A DNA stretch of 64,000 bases from Deinandra increscens subsp. villosa. Lineage: Eukaryota > Streptophyta > Magnoliopsida > Asterales > Asteraceae. The stretch lies in assembly GCA_039602395.1 (NCBI GenBank), contig JBCNJP010000017.1, positions 22,154,275 through 22,218,274 on the forward strand. Direction: 5' to 3'. Each line of letters starts with the position of its first letter. Position 1 is the first letter of the stretch. Made by a program: the position numbers and the translations under genes. The notes under the pieces were generated by a model. It was not told the origin of the DNA. It did not search any database and saw only the letters and a list, made by a program, of their open reading frames with translations. Positions 45,484 through 56,224 of this stretch are shown here, one piece after another.

Positions 45484-46133
45484 GAAAGATCATGCAAAAA
45501 CACATTTTTTTGTGAGAACTGCGTAAACAAATCTTAAAACCTATATAACTTTTTCATATGTTAATATTTAAAAAAAAAATTGCACCAAAAGTCTTAAAAT
45601 TATGTTATCTCTAATCCTATAAAAGTTTTAAAAAACTTAACGCTTTTTTTATTTTATTATTTTTTTATGTGGTGCACATGTGCATCACCAAAAAAAAAAC
45701 TCATACTTTTATTATGAGTTAATATATTTTTTTTGTTAGTCGCACCATATGTCATATATTTTCATCATTTTTTACGTTTTTATTGAATGATGCACATGTG
45801 CATCATACAAAAAAAAAAACCCTCATACATGTGATATACACTAATAGGTTTAAAAAGAAATTGCACCATAAATCTTATAGTTGTGTTATCTTTAGATTTA
45901 AAGAAAAAAAATAACATGTTATAACTTTTTTTAAACATATGATGCACATGTGCATCACATGAAAAAAATCGTTAAGTTTTTTTTTAATATTTTGTTCCAG
46001 AATTAAAGATAACGTAATTCTAAGATTTTTGGCGCAAATTTTATAAAAAATCGTTAACGTATGAAAAAATTACGTGGGTTTTAATATGTGTTTTCGCAGT
46101 TTTCACAAAAAAATGTGTTTTCGCAGGATCCTA

Positions 46134-46137
<4 letters not shown>
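45481..46137. mobile_element. (TA)n-flanked element, CACATGTG family, mirror copy
   Basis: Mirror of 1755-2409; starts GGGAAAGATCATGCAAA. The palindrome GATGCACATGTGCATC recurs three times. Confidence 0.75.

Positions 46138-46207
<70 letters not shown>
46138..46207. repeat. (TA)n microsatellite
   Basis: Mirror of 1689-1754, slightly longer. Confidence 0.95.
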
Positions 46208-46210
<3 letters not shown>

Positions 46211-46803
46211 GATGGATATAATGAAAACCACTTTGAGTTGGAAATACCCGTGGTAAGTACCACAAAATGATATTTTTTTCTTCAAATTTTTTGTAGTGAT
46301 TATATACGTTAATACAAGCCCTATGGTGAAAAAAAATCAAAAAACCGCCTAGTAGTTATTTTTTTTAAAAAATTTCCGAAATTTGACGTTACGTCATGTT
46401 ACATATGTAACATTTGCCTGTTACATATGTAAAATGCCTTCTTACATATGTAACAAAATCTGTAAAGAATTTTTTTTTAAAAAAAAAATCTCTAGGCGCT
46501 TTTTTACTTTTTTTTCACCAAAACCATCAAAAATGAATGTAGAATCTATAAAAAATACAAAATACTCTAAAAAAATAACAAATTTTGAACGTCTTTTTTG
46601 GCCGGTTAACTTCTTTTTGCAAAAAAATCGGTTCTTAAATATTTTTTTAAAAAAAATTTACTCGGCGTTTTTTTTTATTTTTTTCAAAAAGGGTGTCTTT
46701 TTAAGTTAGAGAGTCACCATAAAAAAATCAGAATAAAAAACGAATTTTTTAGCTTAGTTTTCACGGTTTTTCCAACTCGAAGAGGTTTTCATTTTACTCT
46801 TCT
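46208..46803. mobile_element. MITE-like element, mirror copy
   Basis: Mirror of 1104-1688. Confidence 0.6.
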
Positions 46804-47973
46804 CCAAGGTTCAATGGAAAACCTCACCTTTTTAGAAAACCTGGAAAACCCGTCTTACACCATTATTTAGTTAATCTATGGTTGAAAATGAATGTGTCAT
46901 TTTTGAAAATAATTTGAAATCTATTTAATGCACCAAAGGCATTATAGACATACCATATTTCTTTTAATAAATGTTTAAATCAATTTCTCTCTCCCATCTC
47001 TTCTTTCCTAAACTCTCTCTCTTTTAATTTTAAATTTTCAGATCAAATTTTAAAAAGAAAAAAAAACTAATTTACAAAAGAAAAAAATCGTTGATCATAA
47101 GCCCATCACCAACATAACGATTGTTACATCGTTGTAACAATAATTTTAGCTTTTTTAAAAACAAAAAATTAACGATGGTTACATAGGTGTAACCATTCAG
47201 AAAAGTTTGTAAATTGTATTCGTGGTTCTATTATTTATAGATCTGATTACACGTCTGTAACACTTTTATTTCACATGTTTTTAATTGATGTTACACGAAT
47301 GTAACACAATGTATTTTCTTTCTATAACGTTATGAAATTGTTTCACGTGATTACGTATTTGATAGTTATTACATAAATGTAAGTAGTTATTACACGTATA
47401 TAACACTTTTATTTCACATGTTTTTAGTTGATGTTACACGAATGTAACACCATGTATTTTCTTTCTAGAATGTTATGAAATTGTTTCACGTGATTACACA
47501 TATGATAGTATTACATAAATGTAAGTAGTAATCTTCTATGAACTTCTTTCTTTCTATGTAACTTTTCTGAATGGTTACACCTATGTAACCATCGTTTATT
47601 TTCTTGAAAAAATACATAAAATTATTGTTACAACGAAGTAACCATCGTTGTGCTGATGATGAACTGCTGATCAACGATTTTTTTTCTTCTGTAAATTAGG
47701 TTCTTTTTTTTTTTTTTTTAAATTTAGCCTGGAAATTTAAAATTAAAGTAGAGAGAGTGAGATTTTAGGAAAGAGTAAATGAGAGAGAGAGAAAATTGGT
47801 GTAGTCAATTTATTAAAAATAGTTTACAAAAATAGATTATGTCAAGTCACCATATTGCCCTTTAAATAAAAGAAATATTAAAAACAAAAGAAATAATTTG
47901 ATTGGTTGAAAAATGTTTTCCAGGTTTTCCAGGTTTTCCAATAATTAGAGGATTTCCAATGATCCTCTTCCTA
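46804..47973. mobile_element. (TA)n-associated element with GTTACA palindromes, complete copy
   Basis: Mirror of 1-1103 and complete here: the right end is the inverse of GGAAGAGGATCATTGGAAA, touching a (TA)n tract. Both halves are long inverted repeats of each other. Confidence 0.75.
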
Positions 47974-48041
47974 TATATATATATAATATATATATATATA
48001 TAATATATATATATATATAATATATATATATATATACATAT
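47973..48041. repeat. Compound (TA)n/TAATATA tract
   Basis: TA repeats interrupted at regular spacing by TAATATA. Confidence 0.9.
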
Positions 48042-48276
48042 AGTGAAAAGTTCATTGTAGACACCTCCATAAGTGTAGACAGGTAGACACCTTTTTTCAC
48101 CATTAGATCTCTTGATCTAATGGTTATGAGTTATTTTTTTTTCTTCCCTTTTTCTCATTGTTTAGAAAATTTCACACTGTGAAAACACATGTGACAATAA
48201 AGTAATTTCACTATGTGAAATAGGGTGTCTATACTGTCTACACTATATGGGGGTGTATACATATGATACCTCACCC
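48042..48276. mobile_element. (TA)n-flanked MITE, 235 bp
   Basis: Left end AGTGAAAAGTTCATTGTAGA; right end, inverted, GGGTGAGGTATCATATG. GTAGACAGGTAGACAC is mirrored by GTGTCTATACTGTCTAC. TTTCAC..GTGAAA palindromes lie inside. Same family as 2443. Confidence 0.75.
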
Positions 48277-48287
48277 TATATATATAT

Positions 48288-48911
48288 GGGAATGATCCAG
48301 CGAAAACACCATTTTTTTGTGAGAACTGCGTAAACAAATCTTAAAGCCTACATAAACATTTTCATACGTTAATATTTAAAAAAAAATTGCACCAAAAGTC
48401 TTAAAATTATGTTATCTTTAATCCTATAAAAGTTTTAAAAAACTTAACGCTTTTTTATTTATTTCTTTTATTTTTTTTGTGTGATGCACATGTGCATCAC
48501 AAAAATAAACTTATACTTTTAGTATGTGTTAACATTTTTTTCTTAGTCGCACCATATGTCATATATTTTCATCGTTTTTTTGCGTTTTTATTGAATGATG
48601 CACATGTGCATCATACAAAAAAAACTTCATACATGTGATATACATTAATAGGTTTAAAAAAAAATTGCACCCTAAATCTTATAGTTGTGTTATCTTTTAT
48701 AACTCTTTTTAATTATATGATGCACATGTGCATCACACGAAAAAAAACTTTAAGTTTTTTTTAATAATTTGCTACAAAATTAAAGATAACGTAATTCTAA
48801 GACTTTTGGCGCAAATTTTATGAAAAATCGTTAACGTATGAAAAAGTTACGTGGGTTTTAATATGTGTTTTCGCAGTTTTTATAAAAAAACATGTTTTCG
48901 CAGGATCCTAA

Positions 48912-48913
<2 letters not shown>
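48288..48913. mobile_element. (TA)n-flanked element, CACATGTG family, third copy
   Basis: Starts GGGAATGATCCAGCGAAAA, ends in the inverse of GGTTAGGATCCTGCGAAAA. It is clearly homologous to 1755-2409 but more diverged than the two arm copies are from each other. GATGCACATGTGCATC palindromes at about 48483, 48597 and 48719. Confidence 0.8.

Positions 48914-48960
<47 letters not shown>
48914..48960. repeat. (TA)n microsatellite
   Basis: TA tract between two elements. Confidence 0.95.
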
Positions 48961-48962
<2 letters not shown>

Positions 48963-49197
48963 TTTAGGGTAAAATACATCAAGTAAAAACGCTACATCCA
49001 TTGCGGATTGATCTGGGGCGTCCATCAAGATCATCCAACAGCCATGATCTATGGTGTTTCCGCCTATGGTGTTTTTTTCCCCACCGAAAACGCCGTAGGC
49101 GAAAACACCATAGATCTTGGCTGTTGGATGATCTTGATGGACGCCCCAGATCAATCCGCAATGGATGTAGGCTTTTTATGTGATGTAGCCTAACTCT
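48961..49197. mobile_element. Near-perfect hairpin (foldback) MITE
   Basis: Arms of about 80 bp, GCTACATCCATTGCGGATTG... and its inverse, at 48991-49068 and 49098-49172, with a spacer that is itself partly palindromic. The outer tips GTTTAGG/CCTAAC continue the symmetry. Open frames on both strands read the same way because of the symmetry and are not genes. Confidence 0.85.
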
Positions 49198-49448
49198 CCT
49201 CTATGTTATAGGTTGAATACTTTAATCGTTTCGGTTCTGATTTTACGATCGTTACACTATCTTTTTGTAATTACATTTTAATTACGTTGCGTTAAAGCAA
49301 TGCATATAGTTATGTACCCAACAAATGAGTTGATTTTGTAATAGGTATATCGTGTAACACAACCTTCAGGCTATACACTCGATACCTTAATTGTTTGGCT
49401 TCTAAGTTTAATGTGTTAAGCAATCATTTTTATTTTTGTTCTCTTTAA

Positions 49449-50010
49449 GAGCACTCAAAGACCATTCCGCAAAAAAAAAAATGAGAGTATAGTGTCTAAA
49501 ATTTGAGATGTGGTTGTGAGTGGAGAAGAGATAAAAAGTTACTTTTAATCCCTGTATTTGGAAAAACACTATTGAATCCCTATATCTTTTTAGTATTTTT
49601 TTTTAAAAGTGGTTATGAGTGAAAGAAAGATAAAATGTAATGATAAATGTATAAAACAAATATTATTTAATTAAAAGTAGAGAGAAAATATATTGTTATT
49701 TAGTTAAATTATAGAGAATGATTTGTGAATCAGAGCAGGTTCTCCATCCTCATCCATATAGTTTATGTCTTTGTCATTATTTGTTCTCTCATTCATTCAC
49801 AATTACAATTAGATATTAATTTTTATACTTTTATCATTATATTTTCCATTTCTTTCACTCACGTCTAACCTCAAATTTTAGAGAATCAATAGTTTTATTT
49901 TTATCAAATACAGGATGAAAAGTAACTTTTTCTCTCTTCTATGTTCATAACCACTCATAATCAAATCTTAAATTTTAAAAGTCTACACTCATAAAAAATT
50001 TAAAACCTAT
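49449..50010. mobile_element. Two Tourist-like MITEs, inverted
   Basis: 49449-49735 starts GAGCACTCAAAG and resembles 29382-29679. 49735-50010 is a second copy on the opposite strand. Shared blocks include GAGATAAAAAGTTACTTTTA and the inverse AGTAACTTTTTCTCTC. The junction is at GAGCAGGTTCTCC. Confidence 0.6.
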
Positions 50011-50331
50011 TGTAAATGTTGTTACTTATAAAATGCTAAGTGTTTTACATACTTCCCACACCGCACGGTAACGGGCCTCATGGAAATTTAATTACATAAA
50101 CTTTTGAGATATCAATCCCATAAAATATGAAAAGCTACTTTTTGATGGTGGATGATGTTTTTGATGGTGGATGATGAATAGGTTGAGTACAAAAGAAACC
50201 ATATCAAAAAGAAAATACGTAACATTAATGCCATATGATTGCTTGTGTCTTTTATTATGGGGTTATGATAGTTATCATAGTTTTTACTTAAAATATATCT
50301 TAATAATTACTATTTTTCTTTTTATAATTTC

Positions 50332-50614
50332 GGCTATTCATAATAGGGTTTGAAAGGGGTTTGAAAATCCTTTCTGCGCCCCTATAACACCCTGGTAACG
50401 CCCCCACCCACTATGGTGGGACGCGAAAGAGGAAAAAGACGGGGGGGGGGGGGGGCAGATCTTTTACGCCGGAAAGGGCGGAGATTGTGAGAGGTAGGAG
50501 GCTTGAAAACCACTACACCTCTTCTGCTTTCAAGCCCCCATGCCACGTAGGATGCCACATGGCGGATAATGCTCTTGGGTGAGGCTTGAAAACCTTCAAC
50601 CACTACGGATAGCC
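50332..50614. mobile_element. MITE with GGCTATYCRTAATRGG ends, 283 bp
   Basis: Left GGCTATTCATAATAGGG; right, inverted, GGCTATCCGTAGTGG. The interior is GC-rich with a G run at 50441-50455 and GGTTTGAAAR repeats. The target duplication is unclear (TTC/TTA). Confidence 0.7.
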
Positions 50615-50934
50615 TTATAAGTTAACTAACATTTATTTAACCATTTTGATTAACTAATAATTATCAATATTTTAATAAAACTAATAATTTACTTTGTACT
50701 TTAAATTTACGAATACTTATTATCCTTTTAGTTATGATCTATAGAGAGAAGTTATTATGAGAAGTTCGGTTTGGTTAAAAAAGATAAAAAGGAAACGTGA
50801 TCACTAAATTTTCAATTAAATAAAGATCTATAATCCAAATTTTCTGTGTACAATTAAAGAGAAAAACAAAAAATAGAATGACAATTTTTCTTTTTATTAA
50901 CCCCCCCTATTTTTTGAACATTTATAACTCTTAG

Positions 50935-51410
50935 ATACTACATTTTTTTTAAATACACCATAAAAACGAGCGTTTTTTTTTAATTTTAAAACGCGTACAG
51001 TTTTGTATATATAATATAAAGAAAATTTACTTTTTCGATTGTATCAAAATGTTTAGATCATTTTGTCATATTGTGTCAAATATGTTCGGATCATTGTGTC
51101 ATATTGAGTCAAAATGTTCAGATCATTGTGTCATATTGTGTCAAAATCGAAAGAGTAATTTTTTTTTATAAATTTTATATATAACAACACTATACGCGTT
51201 TTAAAGATAAAAAAACAGTGTGTCATATTGTGTCAAAATGTTCAGATCATTGTGTCATATTGTGTCAAAAGTCGAAAGAGTATTTTTTTTTAATTTTATA
51301 TATAACAACATTACACGTGTTTTAAAGATAAAAAAACACTCGTTTTTATGGTGTAATTTTTTTTGTAAAAAAATAATGTCGTATGGGAAAGTTATGAACG
51401 TTTCAAAAAA
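50935..51410. mobile_element. Foldback-type element with 33-bp tandem repeats
   Basis: Outer segments are inverted copies (CACCATAAAAACGAGCG at the left, CTCGTTTTTATGGTG at the right). Inside, units with GATCATTGTGTCATATTGTG recur three times at 51057-51145 and twice at 51220-51270. Spacers contain AAAACGCGTA-like sequence. No gene. Confidence 0.6.
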
Positions 51411-51540
51411 AAAGAAACTTATAAAAAATCAACAAAGATGATTATATACCAAATTGTCTCCCTTCCCCTTTTATTAGACCAGGATCAAATGACTGAGATT
51501 CATTCTTATCCTTTTACTTAAAACAAACTTTTAATTTAAA

Positions 51541-52220
51541 GCTCTCTCACAATTAACGGGTCTTGGAGATGGATGCTTGAGGCTGATGGCGGGTTCTCGG
51601 TCAGGTCCATCCGAAGGCTACTGGGATCGGATGCAAACAGTAACCATGATTGGATATTCAAGTGGGCTAGGTCGGTTCCGGTGAAGGTGAACATTCTTTT
51701 TTGGCGTGCTCTTCTTGGAAGACTTCCGACGAAGGATGGGTTGATCCGCAGAAATATTCAGGTGGGGTCGGATCGGTGCGTCCTTTGTGGCGATGGGCTC
51801 GAGTCTGCCGACCATTTGTTCTCCGGGTGTTCGTTTGCTGGGGTCGTTTGGCACTTGGTTGCTAATTGGTGTAAAATGCCGGAGTTTTGGTTCTTCTCTA
51901 CTAAGGATATTGCTGCTATGTTCTCGGATAATAGCCGTGATAAAAGAAGATTTGAGGTGCTTAAGACGATTATGCTGACCGGGTGTTGGTGTATTTGGCT
52001 CGAAAGAAACGGAGTGATCTTCAACAATAAGCCTCCGTCGGTTCATAAAGTTTTTTTAGACGTCAAATATTGGAGTTATTTTTGGATGAAACATCGTTGT
52101 AAGTCGTTTAACTTTAATTGGGATCTGTGGTACAAGTCCCCTATGTAATTCGTTGGTGTTCGCCGGCCGCAGCCGCTTGCTGTGGTTTGGTTTAATAAAA
52201 TTCGCTGTTCAAAAAAAAAA
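51541..52220 (+). pseudogene. 5'-truncated L1-type LINE, zinc-binding RT tail
   Basis: The frame 51573-52148 (191 codons) carries IFKWARSVPVKVNILFWRAL, LPTKDGLIRRNI, CVLCG....ESADHLFSGC and W..W.W..RN. This is the zf-RVT domain that ends the ORF2 protein of plant L1 elements. It is open to its natural stop. An A10 tail follows at 52211-52220 after a short 3' region, as for a LINE copy. RT and endonuclease are missing through 5' truncation, the usual fate of LINE insertions. Confidence 0.85.
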
Positions 52221-52871
52221 CTTAGTAACTAATAATTCCATAAATAATTAACATCTTTATCGTTTTGTGTGGAGACATATTAACTCCTAATATGCATTGT
52301 CTAAATATTTGTTGCTTGTGATATAACTTTTTGAATGGTATCAAATAATAACACTATCGAATATCGTTACTCAGACATATCTGTTCAATATAGTGTAGGC
52401 TACTAAGTAACCTAAATTCCTTATACTATCCCTCTAATATCAAATATTCACACCTAAAAAACTAGGCTTATTGTCACTTGTCATGACTCGCCTAAATTAT
52501 AAATCATAGTCTAATATTTCCAGGGGTTTCTAGACAATTCTTGATGGTTCATGGCTATGGAAAATTCCGGAATGGGCTAGAGAATTTAAGAACTTATATT
52601 CCATGAAATATCTAGATTTATCTAGTTAAGAGAATAGTAGAAATCTCTAGATAGATCTAGTGTATAATGTAGATATTTGTTAGGATTTTCTAGAGATAGA
52701 AAAATTCTAGATCTTGCTAGAACGTTAGGCTAGCAAGTTTAAAAATGAGGAGCCCTCATTTGTGCTCCTCACCTCTCAAAATCATCAAACCACATTGTAA
52801 AGACTTTAAAGCTCTCTTGTATACGTTCCCTTGTAATATATAAAGTTTACTTGATTACGAGTCTTGCAATT
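52221..52871. other. Intergenic DNA, possibly old LTR
   Basis: No gene. The section 52500-52870 ends with CTCTCTTGTATACGTTCCCT and TTGTAATATATAAAG-like sequence that resembles the R/U5 part of a Copia LTR, but no partner was found. Confidence 0.4.
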
Positions 52872-54010
52872 TGTAACAATCGTGAAATTTTAATATTAAT
52901 AAAAGCCTTGAGTTTAAATTTAAATTTTGTTATTCATTTTTTATCTATGCATTATATATTATTCATTTAAATTTAACCTTCAAATTTTAAACTAAAATAG
53001 TCATTTAAGTTAAATTATAATAATTATTTGTTAAAAAAATTTATTGTCTTTTAAATTTTGACTTAAATTATTCATTCTATATTAATTTCTAATATTTATT
53101 TAAAATAATTAACCATGTAATTGTATCATTTACTAATTTTTTTTAGATTTAATAATATAAAAAATGATAAATCCTAAACTTCTAAATTTAATAAAACTCA
53201 TCATTTTTATAAACATCACGACACATTTATTTCGTTTAAACAAACTCTCGATGATTCTTTCTAAAAAGTTATATGAAAATTTGGTTACATATTTGATTTT
53301 ATTTATAAGAAAACTTATTTATATTTTACAAAGTAAAATATATATAGGTTTATAAAAAAAAAACCTTTGATATTTTTTAGAAACTAATAATAATAAAAGG
53401 TTATTTTGATGTTTAAAAAAAAAGATTTTTTTTTTGCAGTCCGCGTTTTTCCGACAGGGTCGCTGCCGGCGACCGCCGCCTCGCCGGAAAACGGCCAATA
53501 ACTACTATAAACGACCGGTTTCTATCATTCTTCGTCGTTAAACGTTATTATCAATGGTTTAATTACCATTACGAGCTCGAAACCGACCGTTAAACGCGTT
53601 TTAATTATCTTTAATCGCAAATCAATTCGGACATTCAAACCCGAATTAACTCATTTCTGTTGTGTTTGAGAGCCTATAAATTGTTCCTTGATCCTCCATA
53701 AGCATTTGCGCACTCCAACTCATCAGAAAAGTCCAAAAAATCGTCCCTGTGTTCGTGTTACTGCCGCCGCCGCCGCTAAGCTCCAGCGACCCCTCCCGTC
53801 TTCGTTTTTTCGGCCTTTTCGAGGTAATTTTTACACCATTATGTTCTCATTTCATCAATGATTAAAAGCCCCATGTTAATTTTGACTTTCAAACACGTTT
53901 AGGCCTTCGATTTTGTGGTCTAAAATCTAGGGTTTTCGGGTTAGTGTTTGGGGAAGAAGATGAAGTTAGACGACATTAGTTTATAAATTTATTTTCTAGG
54001 ATGGAAACCA

Positions 54011-54085
54011 GCGAACTAGTAGCCCAGCTGGTCCATCCCTTTGTCGCCAACCTAAAGGTCGCGGGTTCGAACCCGCTATCCCGCT
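54011..54085 (+). ncRNA. tRNA-like sequence within LTR
   Basis: A 75-nt stretch with A box TAGCCCAGCTGG and B box GGTTCGAACCC at tRNA spacing. The T-arm (GCGGG/CCGCT) and an anticodon stem CTTT/AAAG can form. The acceptor stem pairs poorly (GCG/CGC, then mismatches), so a working tRNA is unlikely. It is conserved in the other LTR at 61862-61936. It may be a captured tRNA or SINE that could act as an internal Pol III promoter. Confidence 0.6.
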
Positions 54086-55185
54086 TCTCACACGTTGTTT
54101 TTATTTTTTTTGTTATTCCTTTCATTTTGAGCCATAAAAACCTCCAAAAATCCTATAATTTTTCATAAAACCTCCAAAAATCCTATAATTTTTCATAAAA
54201 CCTCAAATAATATTTATATAATGTTTCAAAACCTCATAAAAGGTGTAAACCATCATTTTTATGCTTTTACATGCTTAAAAACTTTACGAACGTTTTAGAA
54301 CGCCTAATAAAACCTAATTATTATTATTATTATTTTGTGTCATAACTTATTGTTTAATATTCTATTATTGAGTTAAATACTCACCTAATTATTTAGTTAA
54401 CAACAACATTATTTTTGCCAATCACTTATCCGGTTACATTTCTTTTATTGTTATTACTCAAGTAGTCATTCACGCAATTACTCAATATTTACTTAAGTAA
54501 TTATGAAGTCATTAAGTTATCTCATTCATTTCGTCATTTACTTACTTATTTATTTAATTAATTATTAAATTGATTATCTAGTTATTTATTTATTAAACTA
54601 TTAATTTATTTTATAATGCTCATAAACACAAATAAGTACTTATTAACAACTATAACCGTTTTTCAATTTATTTATTTAGTCAAATATTTATTAACCGAAT
54701 TATTTATATAGTTTGTTAATAATTATCTTCAAACGATTTTATATACCAAAGACCTAAATAAAGAGAATAAAGTCATCTTCCCCAAGACAACAATCCCAAC
54801 GAAACCCTAGGCATCTGGAAATCCTATTCTTTGTCATCATAACTCTAGGTTAACCGATTTCATCATTCATTTAGGAATCCCTCGAACTTGAATCATTCTC
54901 ATTACGTCAATCTAGTAATCAACCAACTACTTAAGGTGAGTTCATAGTTCCCATTTTACTTTAAATCTTTTGGGATGGAAAACACGCACACACTTTTATA
55001 TTATTATTACTTGGTTTTCAAACAAAAAGGATACTTACTCATGATTATCATTGGGAATCATTGTGAAACTTTATTCTTGAAATCATTTATTCTTATCAAG
55101 CAAAGTCAGGTACTGTTAAATAAATTGCCTGTTTTATCTATATTATATCGTATTTTAGGGACCTGTACATGTAAGTCTCATGAGC

Positions 55186-55300
55186 ATCATAATCGTAGAG
55201 GTTCCTTTGAGGGAATTGAACATCATAATCGTAGGGGGTTTCTTTGAGGAAACTGAACATCATAATCGTAGAGATTCCTTTGAGGGAATTGAACATCATT
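55186..55300 (+). repeat. Three tandem 39-bp units in LTR
   Basis: CATCATAATCGTAGAGGTTC-type units alternating with TTTGAGGGAATTGAA. The same array is at 62811-62925 in the right LTR, which lacks one G that shifts the frame here. Confidence 0.9.
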
Positions 55301-55668
55301 TATGTACTGGGTGACGAATATGTGATTAATTTAGTGTAATACTTGCATATTTAGTTTAACATGTACGACTTTGCAAACTTTTATCAAATGATTATCTATT
55401 ACGGTTTTACTGCAAATCTATGACTCACCAACTATATATGTAGTTGACTCTTTTTGCGTGTTTTTTGGAGATGAGAATCAAGCATGATTGAGACTAGAAG
55501 TTTGGAGATTTAGATAGGAAACCCATTGTCTTTTAAGTTTCATTATGCCTTGTAATAGACGTTTAAGTTTGAATTAATAACAAAATATGGTTTCCTTTTA
55601 TCCAAATGCTTTAATTCAATTTTCGTGACACCTCGATGTTTTCGCCATCGGTCAGGGTGTTACAGAAT

Positions 55669-55681
55669 TGGTATCAGAGCC
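55669..55681 (+). promoter_or_regulatory. Primer-binding site of Gypsy 2
   Basis: TGGTATCAGAGCC, complementary to initiator tRNA-Met, four bases after the LTR. Confidence 0.9.
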
Positions 55682-56224
55682 TTGATTATAGGGAATTAGG
55701 TTATTAGAAAACTATAATCTAGACTATAACCTTAGGGGCCAAAAAAATAAACCCTATTCCTGACCTAGGTATTTGGACTCTCTTGTCTAAACCTTTTTCT
55801 TGGCAGCTTCTATCGTTGCATGTGCAACTTATCCTCGCAGGCATATTCTTAGACTTTGCATTAGAGTTCCATCTTGGGGATTCATGTTCTCATATTTGAA
55901 CACTCTCATCGGGACAACGAGTTCGCGTAATGGTTTTCGGGGCTGCGTGTAATCTGGAAGAGTGGTTATCTGTTCGGAAGGTTCTGGCTAAGGCAAGACC
56001 TGGTATTTAAGTAGTCCTAGTGACTCACCTCTCTTACCTGGGATATCTTTAGGAGACATGACGCTAATAGGCTAAAACATGCAGTTCAAGTAAAATCGTG
56101 AAACGGACTCCGAGTTCTGATTAGTCAACGACGTTATTTTAATGTTTAATCATTAATAATGTCATTCTATTATTTATTTACCTTATGATTTCCATATCTA
56201 ACTCGAATCTTTTGTTTCCTGAGG
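55682..56224 (+). other. Gypsy 2 leader
   Basis: Untranslated leader between the primer site and the gag start. No other feature seen. Confidence 0.6.

Larger units (their letters stand above)
42405..47904 (-). repeat. Right arm of large inverted repeat
   Basis: Reverse complement of 1-5475. It begins directly at the N gap, so its inner limit is unknown. Confidence 0.95.
52872..55664 (+). repeat. 5' LTR of Gypsy 2
   Basis: 2793 bp. Contains a GC-rich block (53440-53830) with GCCGCCGCCGC, a tRNA-like sequence, a 31-bp tandem duplication near 54135-54195 and three 39-bp units with CATCATAATCGTAGAG (55186-55300). Confidence 0.9.

Noticed and set aside
49001..49193. Matching open frames on both strands of the hairpin
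   Set aside because: Consequence of the palindrome; no independent coding evidence.
51050..51270. CRISPR-like regular repeats (also 55186-55300 and 6935-7606)
   Set aside because: Repeats are tandem, without unique spacers of constant length, and lie inside transposable elements of a plant nuclear genome.
54011..54085. Functional tRNA gene
   Set aside because: Acceptor stem mismatched beyond three pairs, no clear anticodon loop, and it is part of an LTR. Kept only as tRNA-like.
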